In this document: piece by piece, positions 35,045 through 43,453 of the stretch
Numbering within the stretch: position 1 is the stretch's first letter
Layout: every line of letters starts with the position of its first letter
Source of the DNA: Bacteroidia bacterium
Lineage (GTDB): Bacteria > Bacteroidota > Bacteroidia > J057
NCBI GenBank assembly: GCA_022760475.1
Contig: JALEFZ010000086.1
Span: 1 to 64,000, forward strand
Reading direction: 5' to 3'
Length of the DNA: 64,000 nt
The notes under the pieces: generated by a model
Databases searched by the model: none
The model's input: the letters and a program-made list of their open reading frames with translations, nothing else
Told to the model about the DNA's origin: nothing
Position numbers and translations under genes: made by a program

Positions 35045-37273
35045 ATGAAACTTAAAATGCATACAGGTGCCCTGGGAACAATGTTTCTATTGTTGGCATT
35101 TGTATTTGATGGATTGCTGATGGGGCAAATCGTCGATTATCAGAATGTGGTAACCGTTATTCTGGACGATGGTACGCCAGTGATCATGTATGGTGCAGTC
35201 AGTACGAAGCGGATGAGTGCAAGCACGGGTAGATTGTCTACCAAGAGAGACTTGCCATTCATTGAGGGAAAACCTACTCCCAGACAAAATCAAACCCGCG
35301 CCTATGCATATGCACGAAATAGAAGACGTCCTTCTCAAAGCATATCTGTAGGTTCTGCTATCGCTCCGATCAGATACTCTGATGGCTACTATTTCTCAGG
35401 CGAATACTTCTACCTGCCTACCAATTTGAGGTTGGCCAAAGGACCTGATGGGACGCCTAACTTCCTGTTTTTAAAGTATACCACGGATGAAAAAGCGGAC
35501 GCTGGAGGTACCCAGGGTGCATTGATGCACTTCCTGATGGAGTGGGGCTTGACTTCTGAGCAGGAGCAAGAAGCCCAGCAGAAATTGGAGGAGAAGATCA
35601 AAATGCTCAAGCAAGGCGATCGCTCAGGTAAATACAGGATGATCAGCAAGCCTGTCCTGAAAGGTCCTATCAAACTGACGGCAGAGGAAGAAGGTAGCTT
35701 TGAAATTGTTTCTGCTACCCTTCAGGATAAGACCCTTGCACCCACCGTTGTAAAGTCTTCGAGGGCTCCGACCTTGCCTGGACAGAAGATTGCCGCCGCT
35801 GCGAATTTGGATAAAAATGGTGCCCAGCTATTGGCCGCAACTTTTGAAAAAAATCGATCTATCACAGACCTGTCAATCGAGTGTTTTTTCAAGTACAAGG
35901 TTCTGGCTCCTGCTGTGCAAGGAAAAATTCGTATTGATTGGGTGAAGATGTACAACAATTACTTTAAGGATTACGAGGAAAAAGAAACCAAGAAGAAGTA
36001 CTCCCATACCCAGGTGCGTACCAAAAGGAAAAAGTTTTTGGGCATTACTTATCACAAATCTCGCAAGACCAGGAGGATTTATAAGAATGTACCTGAAATC
36101 ACCAACATCAACCTGTTTACTGAAGATGCTATGTCTGCAGGAGTCATTGACTTTACCCTGGACAATTTCAGTGATCCTAATGATCCTATTGCTAAAAACC
36201 TGATTGAGACTTTTACTCAGATGTTGCTCGATCAGCTTTCATTTGATGACCAAGGTGAGAGTGTAGAAGGTGAGCAGTTGGAAGATCCTGAAAAAGAAGC
36301 GGACGGCCTTAAGGAGAGTGTAAGTAATTACAGAAACTATAAGATTGATGTTCAGAAGATCAAGTCCAAGATGGAAAAAGGTGTTCAGATCATTAACATG
36401 AACTACCGAAGTGCATTTTGGGAAACAGTTGGTATCACTGATAACCTTGCCACCTGGTATGATGGAGTCCGGAACAATCCCAAGTGTGTGTCTTCTGTAA
36501 ATCTTAATGATCCATTTTTCCAGCACAGAGACATCAATTTCATCCTTGACCTTGAAGCTGAAGAGATTTTCAGTAAGGAAATCAACTATGCCACCGTGAA
36601 TGTAAGGAAGCGCAGATCCAGCGGATCAGATTTCAAGAGTTCATTTACGATGGGTAGGGATTACTTAAGGAACGAAGGTACACTGGCAACTGTATCATAC
36701 GCACGTGGAGATGATAGAAACTCTGACCTTTATGAATACAAGGTACAATGGTCGCTAAAAGGAGGGAACATCTATCCTGAGAATCCCCAATGGGTAGATG
36801 GTGATTGGCAGGGGGTGACCCTGGCTGCTCCCTTGAAACCTAGAAGCATTGAATTCGAGGCTGATCTGGACGAAATGCGAGAGCTGGGAGTTACCCGAGC
36901 TACGCTCCAGGTGCGCTACCAGAAATTCGGCAAAGAAGTCGAAGAAAACATTCCACTTACAGTTTCTAAAAACGAGCCCCTGGTAAGCAGTACCATCTAT
37001 CAGGATCGAGAAATGCAAGGATATGTATATCGACTGGTATTGAACCACAAAGAGCATGGCAAACTTGCCCTGGACTGGGAAGCCAAAATCAATGACGATT
37101 ATGTCTATGCTGTTATTCCTGATCAGCTCAGGGAAAAGAACAAGGAATTCATCCTTAAGCTGGTCCAGGCAGGACGTTCTGTCTTAAAACCTGGTGCAGA
37201 TGGATCTGTAAATCCTAAAGCAGCTGTTTTAGACAAATTTGCTGGAGCAATTGAGCTTTTCTTATCTGAATAA
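35045..37273 (+). CDS. Secreted YYxP-family protein, longest member
   Basis: A 742-residue paralog of the previous gene with a signal-like start (GTMFLLLAFVFDGLLMGQ). Blocks: VTVILDDGTPVIMYGAVS, an Arg/Ser-rich insert at about residues 55-105, then GEYFYLPTNLRLAK, DGTPNFLFLKYTTD, GALMHFLMEWGLT, APTLPGQKIAAAANL, a basic Lys/Arg-rich segment near 315-345 where its sister has a glycine zipper, TWYDGVRNNPKCV, LNDPFFQHRDINFIL, YEYKVQWSLKGGN and YQKFGKEVEEN. Function unknown. A hairpin (37282-37304) follows its stop codon. Confidence 0.8.
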   Translation: MKLKMHTGALGTMFLLLAFVFDGLLMGQIVDYQNVVTVILDDGTPVIMYGAVSTKRMSASTGRLSTKRDLPFIEGKPTPRQNQTRAYAYARNRRRPSQSISVGSAIAPIRYSDGYYFSGEYFYLPTNLRLAKGPDGTPNFLFLKYTTDEKADAGGTQGALMHFLMEWGLTSEQEQEAQQKLEEKIKMLKQGDRSGKYRMISKPVLKGPIKLTAEEEGSFEIVSATLQDKTLAPTVVKSSRAPTLPGQKIAAAANLDKNGAQLLAATFEKNRSITDLSIECFFKYKVLAPAVQGKIRIDWVKMYNNYFKDYEEKETKKKYSHTQVRTKRKKFLGITYHKSRKTRRIYKNVPEITNINLFTEDAMSAGVIDFTLDNFSDPNDPIAKNLIETFTQMLLDQLSFDDQGESVEGEQLEDPEKEADGLKESVSNYRNYKIDVQKIKSKMEKGVQIINMNYRSAFWETVGITDNLATWYDGVRNNPKCVSSVNLNDPFFQHRDINFILDLEAEEIFSKEINYATVNVRKRRSSGSDFKSSFTMGRDYLRNEGTLATVSYARGDDRNSDLYEYKVQWSLKGGNIYPENPQWVDGDWQGVTLAAPLKPRSIEFEADLDEMRELGVTRATLQVRYQKFGKEVEENIPLTVSKNEPLVSSTIYQDREMQGYVYRLVLNHKEHGKLALDWEAKINDDYVYAVIPDQLREKNKEFILKLVQAGRSVLKPGADGSVNPKAAVLDKFAGAIELFLSE

Positions 37274-37281
37274 ATCCCAAG

Positions 37282-37304
37282 GCCCGAAGGGTATTCCTTC
37301 GGGC
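37282..37304 (+). terminator. Weak hairpin within the rightward unit
   Basis: GCCCGAAGG (37282-37290) and CCTTCGGGC (37296-37304) form a perfect 9-bp stem with a 5-nt loop. What follows (ATCATTTCC) is a poor T-run, so it may only partly stop transcription before the next paralog. Confidence 0.5.
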
Positions 37305-37335
37305 ATCATTTCCAATTTTCAAACACATAACAAAT

Positions 37336-39279
37336 ATGAATCGCATTATCTTAAGTATATGGGTCTTGCTTCAGTTGGGATGCTCTGGCCTGATGGCTCA
37401 GCAGTTTCTCCTGGACAAACCTGTAAGTGCAGGGGAGTTGACCCTCTTTCCGAGCATTGACAATCCGAATGAGTTTTATTACCTGCCCGACAAGATCCAG
37501 ATCGGTAAGCATGCAGACGGATCTCCCCAGTTTTCATTTATCAAGTATGTTAAAAATACAGATGCCAGAGGAGGTTCTGATGTGATCACCGAATCCAACG
37601 ATGCAGGAGGTATTGTTCACGCAGTTGTTGCCTTGGATGTAAGTGAAGAACAACTCAAGGAAGCTGGCCAAGCACTTCGTAGAGTAAAATCAGCAGGAAA
37701 AATTGTAGGTCCCGTTGTTTATAAAAGTGGTACTGTTGCTTTAATATCTTCCTTTAATAAGGAAGGAGAGAATGTAGAAGCTGTAGTTGGATTGGGCACG
37801 GCTCCCATCCTTGAGAATCAAAAAGCGGCGGTTTCAGTACACCTGAGCCAGAGAGGTGCAGACATCCTCTGGGCCACCTTTCAGACACCAACGCCCGACT
37901 TTTCTATTTCTTTCGAAATGGAGATCGAAGGCTTTCTGTCTCCCAAAAGAGCCAAAATTACCGCGAATTGGGAACGAGTATATAGCCACAAATCATTCGA
38001 AGCAGCCCTGGCCAGCCCTATGCTTTCAGGTGAAATCAAAATGGCATTTGACGATTTGAGAGATGAAGGTGCAATCAAGGTAGAGCAAGTGGGAGAAGAT
38101 GACCAGATGGATGCATTGATCCAAACTGCCTACACCCAGTTGACCAACCTGATGTTTGACAAGGTGGCAGGTTCCGGGGTTCCAAAGGTGAGTGAACTAT
38201 TTCCCGGTTCAGATAAATCCATGCTGGACCGTGCAACCGAAACCCTGCGTCATCACCGCAAGGAGGCCATAGACTACAATACCAAGATGAAGGAGCTTGA
38301 AAACAAGCGATTTGAGCAGGAGGTAAAGCTGAAATCTGAGCTTGCAAGAGCTAGACAACAGCAATTTGCACAGAACGGCTCAACTTATCAGGCTCCAAAC
38401 AGACTTGATGCAGATGGCAATGCATTGCCAGAGAACGGAAACAATGAAGACCGCAATGCCAATAACAACAATCAAAATAGAGAAAGAATGGACGTACCTA
38501 CCATGTCTGTAGCCCTTTCCTACCAGATGAAAAAGGAAAAGCGTTCGGGGAAATTTACCATTGACCTGAATAAGTACACCAAGGATCTTCGCTCAAGTAA
38601 TTTTGTAGAGAATTTTGGTTCCTTCATCAACATGGAAGCTTGTCCTTCCTGTTTCAAAAGGGTTAACCTTTATGATCCACTTTATACCCAAAGAAATATC
38701 CATATCCGTGTTGACGGTTCTGTTTCGGCTGATGACTTCGGGAAATACCTAAATGGGGTAGAAGTAAGCATCAGGAAAAAGCATGAAAATGGACAAATCA
38801 CTTTGAAGGGAGTACAGATCAACAAAAAGCTGTTTGTTGACAAGGCGAATGATTTTGTTGTGAATTATGGATGGCAGGGAGACGACAGCAGAGAAGATTG
38901 GCTGGAGTATGAATTCCGTACCAAGTGGAGCTTCTTTGGAGGTGCTTCTTACGAAACCGAATGGCAAAAAGGTGAGGACAATGTCATTGGATTGGCACCT
39001 CAACTGGTGAGGAAGCCAGTTTATATCGAAGCTGATTTCGAAGAACTCAAGGACGTTAGATCTGCTGAAGTCAAACTCATCAGCAAGGTGAATGGCAAGG
39101 AACTTATCCAAAATGTATCACTCAATAAAAAGACAGGTCAATCTTCAAAAACGGTTGACTTGATTATGCAGAGAGATTCAGATGAGTTCGAATACCAGAT
39201 TGTCTACTTCATCAAAGGAAAAGGCCCGAAAGAATTTCCTAGGCAAAGCTCTACCTACGGCCGCATTTACCTCGATTAA
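37336..39279 (+). CDS. Secreted YYxP-family protein with coiled coil and Asn/Gln-rich linker
   Basis: A 647-residue paralog with a signal peptide (IILSIWVLLQLGCSGLMAQ). Blocks: NPNEFYYLPDKIQIG, DGSPQFSFIKYVKN, GGIVHAVVALDVS, IVGPVVYKSG, APILENQKAAVSVHL, RGADILWATF. Residues ~305-345 form a charged coiled coil (KMKELENKRFEQEVKLKSEL). They lead into a low-complexity Asn/Gln-rich linker (NGNNEDRNANNNNQNRE, ~370-385). The C-terminal part has ACPSCFKRVNLYDPLYTQR, LEYEFRTKWSFFGG and the usual end block. Closest in layout to the 30553-32289 gene. Confidence 0.8.
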   Translation: MNRIILSIWVLLQLGCSGLMAQQFLLDKPVSAGELTLFPSIDNPNEFYYLPDKIQIGKHADGSPQFSFIKYVKNTDARGGSDVITESNDAGGIVHAVVALDVSEEQLKEAGQALRRVKSAGKIVGPVVYKSGTVALISSFNKEGENVEAVVGLGTAPILENQKAAVSVHLSQRGADILWATFQTPTPDFSISFEMEIEGFLSPKRAKITANWERVYSHKSFEAALASPMLSGEIKMAFDDLRDEGAIKVEQVGEDDQMDALIQTAYTQLTNLMFDKVAGSGVPKVSELFPGSDKSMLDRATETLRHHRKEAIDYNTKMKELENKRFEQEVKLKSELARARQQQFAQNGSTYQAPNRLDADGNALPENGNNEDRNANNNNQNRERMDVPTMSVALSYQMKKEKRSGKFTIDLNKYTKDLRSSNFVENFGSFINMEACPSCFKRVNLYDPLYTQRNIHIRVDGSVSADDFGKYLNGVEVSIRKKHENGQITLKGVQINKKLFVDKANDFVVNYGWQGDDSREDWLEYEFRTKWSFFGGASYETEWQKGEDNVIGLAPQLVRKPVYIEADFEELKDVRSAEVKLISKVNGKELIQNVSLNKKTGQSSKTVDLIMQRDSDEFEYQIVYFIKGKGPKEFPRQSSTYGRIYLD

Positions 39280-39308
39280 ATTCCAGAACAAAAATTAACA
39301 AACAAATC

Positions 39309-40016
39309 ATGTTACGCATAACAGCTTTAATTCTATTGAGTGCATGCCTGATGGGCTCTGCACCTGTACATATGCCGCAGGCCTCCACGCTGCCTGAGAA
39401 GGTTGAGTTTGGGAAGAATGACCCTCAAAATCAATCTTACGATATATATTATCACGTTCCGTTTATCCCACAGCCTACTGGAGCTGCTTGTTGGGCAACT
39501 TCCATCGCCATGATCCTTTGGTGGAGAGACAATGAGGATGCTCAGATGTGCCTTCAGGATGCCTTGACACCTGCTCAAGTCGCTGGAAACCTGAGCTATT
39601 GGAACCAATACTTTACCAACGGACTGAGTTCATATGACGGAAGAGCATTACCTGCTTTGGGATTCGAGCGCATTGCTCCGCAATCATTTGAAGTATCTAC
39701 CCTTGCAGAATGGCTCAATACCTACGGCCCTATGTGGGTGGCTTACTTTGGATGTACCAATCCAGTAAGTAATTGCGGCCATGCTGTAGTTCTGGTTGGT
39801 CTGAAAGGGGATGGAACCCCTGGTGGAACCAAGGTAATCCTCCACGATCCTGATGATGGTACAGGAACCTATCCAAACTTAGGGGTAAGAGATCGCGAGA
39901 TGACCTACACGGAGTTTATTCAAAGATTGGATAACCGTGCTTTAGACAGACTGGATCGACCTGCCGCCCAAAATAACCAGGTAACTTTTCTGGCACATTT
40001 GAGGAGAAGTAATTAA
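39309..40016 (+). CDS. Papain-like cysteine peptidase (AvrRpt2/C70-like), probable lipoprotein
   Basis: This 235-residue protein begins LRITALILLSACLMG, whose LSAC can act as a lipobox. Its catalytic domain matches the AvrRpt2-like papain fold: Q55 (oxyanion) in FIPQPTGAACWATS with nucleophile C61, H158 in NCGHAVVLVGL, and D180 in VILHDPDDG. The full triad suggests an active protease or transglutaminase-like enzyme facing outside the cytoplasm. It is the last gene of the rightward unit, 29 bp after the last paralog. Processing or crosslinking of those proteins is a reasonable guess but not shown by the sequence. Confidence 0.8.
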   Translation: MLRITALILLSACLMGSAPVHMPQASTLPEKVEFGKNDPQNQSYDIYYHVPFIPQPTGAACWATSIAMILWWRDNEDAQMCLQDALTPAQVAGNLSYWNQYFTNGLSSYDGRALPALGFERIAPQSFEVSTLAEWLNTYGPMWVAYFGCTNPVSNCGHAVVLVGLKGDGTPGGTKVILHDPDDGTGTYPNLGVRDREMTYTEFIQRLDNRALDRLDRPAAQNNQVTFLAHLRRSN

Positions 40017-40023
40017 TCATGAA

Positions 40024-40057
40024 AAAAGGGATCAAGAAACAAAACTTGATCCCTTTT
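40024..40057. terminator. Bidirectional terminator
   Basis: AAAAGGGATCAAG (40024-40036) and CTTGATCCCTTTT (40045-40057) form a perfect 13-bp stem between the convergent peptidase and GH65 genes. A- and T-rich arm ends let it work both ways. Confidence 0.9.
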
Positions 40058-40076
40058 AATTTACTGAATGCTAAAA

Positions 40077-42113
40077 CTATTTCACCTCAAAGGTTTTTTC
40101 TTCCATACCGATTCCTTTTAAGGTCAGCTTTTCCCAACTCTTCGGAAGTGCTCCTCCTATTTGTTCTACTCCCTGATCGGTTATTTCTAGCCCTCCAAAT
40201 CCATTCAGGACAGTTTGAAGGAGTCCTCCTGCTCCTGTTGCAAAATAAGGGTTGGTTCCACCTGCAGTTTCAGAGAGTACACCCAATGGAGGAACTGCAT
40301 TTGGACGGTAGCTGTTGACAAACACTTCATAGGCTTTTTCAGGCTTGTTTATCCTGGCATATAGTGTGGCAATCACTGAAAAGCCCATAGCAGGTCCCTG
40401 GGGGTCCATTTTTTCTTCATAATAAAGCAAGTCTTTTCTGAGCTGCTTCTTATCCCGAACGATATCCAATGGGTAGGCCAGCAGATTTACATCTGCCTGT
40501 TTGATCATTTCTCCATTGTAAGTGGCATTTTCTCTTGTCGTACCGTTGTCAAACTTGAGAATAGGAATATTCTGTGCCACATGCGCCCAGTCAGGATCGG
40601 GCTCAAGGCCCAATACTTTAGCTGCCTGACTGGCATAGCCCAATACCGTAATGGCCATGCCGTTGGTATAGGCATTGTCATCAATGTTTTCCTGATATTC
40701 ATTTGCACCAATGACATTTCGAATGTGATAAGCCCCAGGACCTTGTCGTTCCACCCTGCTGGTCCAAAAATCAGCCACCTCCTTCAGCATAGGGTAACCC
40801 CGCTCTCTTAGCCATTCTTTGTCCTTTGTAACTTGGTAATATTTCCAGAAAGCCCAAGCAACATCTCCGGTGATGTGGTGCTGGAATGGACCTGTTAATG
40901 CCCAAATAGGAGTTTCTTCCCCACCATCATCGGCTGATTCCCACGGAAACATGACTCCTTTGTATCCATGTGAAAAGGCATTCTGACGGGCAGCTTCCAT
41001 CCGTTCAAATCGATAGTCAAGCAAGCTCTTAGCGATTTCAGGTTGCAAAAGGAGTAGGGGAGGGTACATCCATATTTCTGTATCCCAGAATATATGGCCA
41101 TTGTATCCCAAGCCTGACAAGCCCATAGGAGAAAGGCTATAAGAAGTTCCTTCTCTGGCAAAACTGTACAGGTGGTAAATGGCGGAGTGGACTTCCTGTT
41201 GGACCATTGGATCTCCCTCAATAAGAATGTCGCTTTCCCACAATTTATCCCATGCTGCTTCGTGGCGCTTTAGTAGCCTCTCAATGCCTTCTAGCCGTGC
41301 ATATAGGGTCAGGCGTTCCGCCTCATTGAAAGGATCTGCATTATGCTCACTCGAAATAATGGAAGAAACGACCGCAAAAGTATAAGATTCACCTGCTTTA
41401 ATTTCTTTTTCAAATTCCATCCAGTGTCGGTTAAAATCCCAGTCCACATGGATTACCTCTGGTTCAGAGCCGTGTTTCTCCTCGAAGATGAAAGAATTCG
41501 AAGCAGCTACCTTATGGACACCTGTAGGGCTCTGGCCAACAGAAGTCATCAGAGGCAGGCTGACATGAGGCCTGTCTATGGTGGCAAAATAATTCCTTAC
41601 CTCCCTGAGGTGGTCAGGTGATTTTATTAGGCTTCTTGATTTTATCTTGATGTCTTTATTGGCCTTTATGTTGACCAAGGCAAGAGCTGTATGAGGCAAT
41701 TGTCTCAATGCCATCAATTCATGACTGACTTCTACCTTGCCCTGGAAAGAAAATTGTGTGATCAACTCGGCTTTCTTCATGTCCAGGCTTTGGGAGTACT
41801 CCTTCATCTTTGTTCTTGTGACCAATTCGCCATCTATTTCCATTTCAAGGCTTACCGGGTCAAAAACCTGAAGAATATTACTTACTCGTCCCCTTTGATA
41901 ATTGTCATAAATGCCATTGAGGACTACAGCGGAAGACTGCATGGGTTCCGGTGCAGAAACCAGTCCAATCATTCCATTGGCAACTGTGATTCCGAAATAG
42001 GGACTTTCCTCATAGTTTTTTGCAGTAACTATCCATGGATCTGCTTTGTCCTGAGCAAATAAAAATATCCCAAAGAAGAAAATGATTAGGAATGTAGTAA
42101 TAGTTCTCGTCAT
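40077..42113 (-). CDS. Secreted GH65-family glycosidase or phosphorylase
   Basis: This 678-residue protein has a signal peptide (TTFLIIFFFGIFLFAQ) and the GH65 layout: an N-terminal beta-sandwich, then an (alpha/alpha)6 barrel. Barrel motifs are WDTEIWMYPPLLLL, YKGVMFPWESADDGGEE, TGDVAWAFWKYYQ and VIGANEYQENIDDNAYTN; the Glu of ANEY is the expected general acid. Export argues against phosphorolysis, since free phosphate is limiting outside the cell. Hydrolysis of an alpha-glucoside, as in the glucosylgalactosyl-hydroxylysine glucosidase branch, is more likely. It is a single gene. Confidence 0.87.
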   Translation of the reverse strand: MTRTITTFLIIFFFGIFLFAQDKADPWIVTAKNYEESPYFGITVANGMIGLVSAPEPMQSSAVVLNGIYDNYQRGRVSNILQVFDPVSLEMEIDGELVTRTKMKEYSQSLDMKKAELITQFSFQGKVEVSHELMALRQLPHTALALVNIKANKDIKIKSRSLIKSPDHLREVRNYFATIDRPHVSLPLMTSVGQSPTGVHKVAASNSFIFEEKHGSEPEVIHVDWDFNRHWMEFEKEIKAGESYTFAVVSSIISSEHNADPFNEAERLTLYARLEGIERLLKRHEAAWDKLWESDILIEGDPMVQQEVHSAIYHLYSFAREGTSYSLSPMGLSGLGYNGHIFWDTEIWMYPPLLLLQPEIAKSLLDYRFERMEAARQNAFSHGYKGVMFPWESADDGGEETPIWALTGPFQHHITGDVAWAFWKYYQVTKDKEWLRERGYPMLKEVADFWTSRVERQGPGAYHIRNVIGANEYQENIDDNAYTNGMAITVLGYASQAAKVLGLEPDPDWAHVAQNIPILKFDNGTTRENATYNGEMIKQADVNLLAYPLDIVRDKKQLRKDLLYYEEKMDPQGPAMGFSVIATLYARINKPEKAYEVFVNSYRPNAVPPLGVLSETAGGTNPYFATGAGGLLQTVLNGFGGLEITDQGVEQIGGALPKSWEKLTLKGIGMEEKTFEVK

Positions 42114-42255
42114 ACTAGGAAAAATTTGTAGGTCATAATTTAGCCATAGCGAAGCATTTTATTCAAAAAAGCCTACAGATTTTTATCAATTTTGAAAAAT
42201 CTATTCGCATCATTTCCCAAAATGATGTAATTTTCTAATTCAACTATACTCGCAA

Positions 42256-43401
42256 ATGAGAACTACAGATACATTGATCATAGGTGCCGGGCCTGGCGGA
42301 CTTGCCGTTGCAGGAAGGTTACGGAAATTGGGAAGAGACTTCGAAGTCATTGAAAAGACCGATAAAATTGCCTGGAGCTGGCATAACCATTATGATAGGC
42401 TTTGCCTCCATACCGTAAAACAACTTTCTCATTTGCCCCATTTGGCTTTTCCTGAGCATTATCCAACCTATGTCCCTAGAGAGGATTTGGTGAGGTATTA
42501 TGAGTCCTATGCAGAGGAGTTCCAGATCAGTCCCCACTTTAACCAGGAAGCTGATATCGTAGAGAAGCAAGGTGATGGGTTTTTGGTCAAAAGTAAGGGA
42601 GGAATGAGCTTCCAGGTTAATAATGTGGTTGTGGCTTCAGGTGTGAATAGGGTTCCTTTTTCCCCATCATGGGAGGGCCAAGGTGCTTTTGAAGGTGAAA
42701 TTACCCATAGCCGTGACTACAAAAATCCCCTTCCTTTTGTAGGGAAAAAAGTATTGGTAATCGGTTTTGGAAATACAGGAGCTGAATTGGCCCTCGACTT
42801 GGCAGAGCAGGATGTAGATGTGGCTGCTTCGCTGAGAAGTCCAATTACCATTGTGCCAAGGGATGTAAATGGCAGGCCTGTCCAACTTACAGCCAGAACC
42901 CTCGCGAAACTTCCCTTTGGATTGGGAGATTGGTTGGGTACTCAGGTACGCAAAGCAGTAATTGGAGATTTGTCCAAGTATGGGGTTCCTATGTCAAATG
43001 TGCATCCTGCTGTACAACTTCGAGAGACAGGAAAAACACCAGTGATTGATCTAGGGACGGTGAATTACATCAAAAATGGACGGATCAAAATCCTTAAGGA
43101 TGTGAAGCAGTTCCATTCGAAGGGTGTGGAACTTGTGAATGGGGAAAAACATGATTTTGACGTGATTTTACTCTGTACAGGCTATAAAGCCAAGGTTGAA
43201 GAGTTTGTGCCGTGGATCGGACCATTTTTGGATAAATACAATGTCCCCAAAGGCCCTATTGGTACAGGAGAGCATAAAGGACTCTATTTCGTAGGTTTTG
43301 ATAACTACAAATTGGGAGGTATCCTTGGGACGATTTTTAACGATTCAGAAACCATTGCAAAAGATATAGCCCTGCAGTCAACAAGTGAAAAAGTTTCTTA
43401 G
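42256..43401 (+). CDS. Flavin-containing monooxygenase (YUCCA/FMO-like)
   Basis: This 381-residue protein has a FAD motif GAGPGGLAVAGRL at residues 10-22 and a second dinucleotide motif GFGNTGAELALDLA near residue 170 for NADPH. Between them lie the segment WSWHNHYDRLCLHT and a PTYVPREDLVRYYESYA block. The end (LLCTGYKAKVEEFVP and the final GLYFVGFDN) is typical of small bacterial FMOs. It should oxygenate a nucleophilic N or S atom or a carbonyl; the substrate is unknown. It stands alone and converges on the next gene at a strong bidirectional terminator. Confidence 0.87.
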   Translation: MRTTDTLIIGAGPGGLAVAGRLRKLGRDFEVIEKTDKIAWSWHNHYDRLCLHTVKQLSHLPHLAFPEHYPTYVPREDLVRYYESYAEEFQISPHFNQEADIVEKQGDGFLVKSKGGMSFQVNNVVVASGVNRVPFSPSWEGQGAFEGEITHSRDYKNPLPFVGKKVLVIGFGNTGAELALDLAEQDVDVAASLRSPITIVPRDVNGRPVQLTARTLAKLPFGLGDWLGTQVRKAVIGDLSKYGVPMSNVHPAVQLRETGKTPVIDLGTVNYIKNGRIKILKDVKQFHSKGVELVNGEKHDFDVILLCTGYKAKVEEFVPWIGPFLDKYNVPKGPIGTGEHKGLYFVGFDNYKLGGILGTIFNDSETIAKDIALQSTSEKVS

Positions 43402-43410
43402 AAATAAAAA

Positions 43411-43436
43411 AGCCGGGAGTATGTAGGCTCCCGGCT
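43411..43436. terminator. Bidirectional terminator
   Basis: AGCCGGGAG (43411-43419) and CTCCCGGCT (43428-43436) form a perfect 9-bp GC-rich stem. An A-run precedes it and TTCTTGTT follows, so it serves both convergent genes. Confidence 0.9.
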
Positions 43437-43453
43437 TCTTGTTAGCAATATCT

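Noticed and set aside
24859-40016. The cluster as a contractile injection system, phage or polysaccharide utilisation locus
   Set aside because: No tube, sheath, baseplate, integrase, SusC/SusD or glycoside hydrolase gene is found in it, and every product has a signal peptide.
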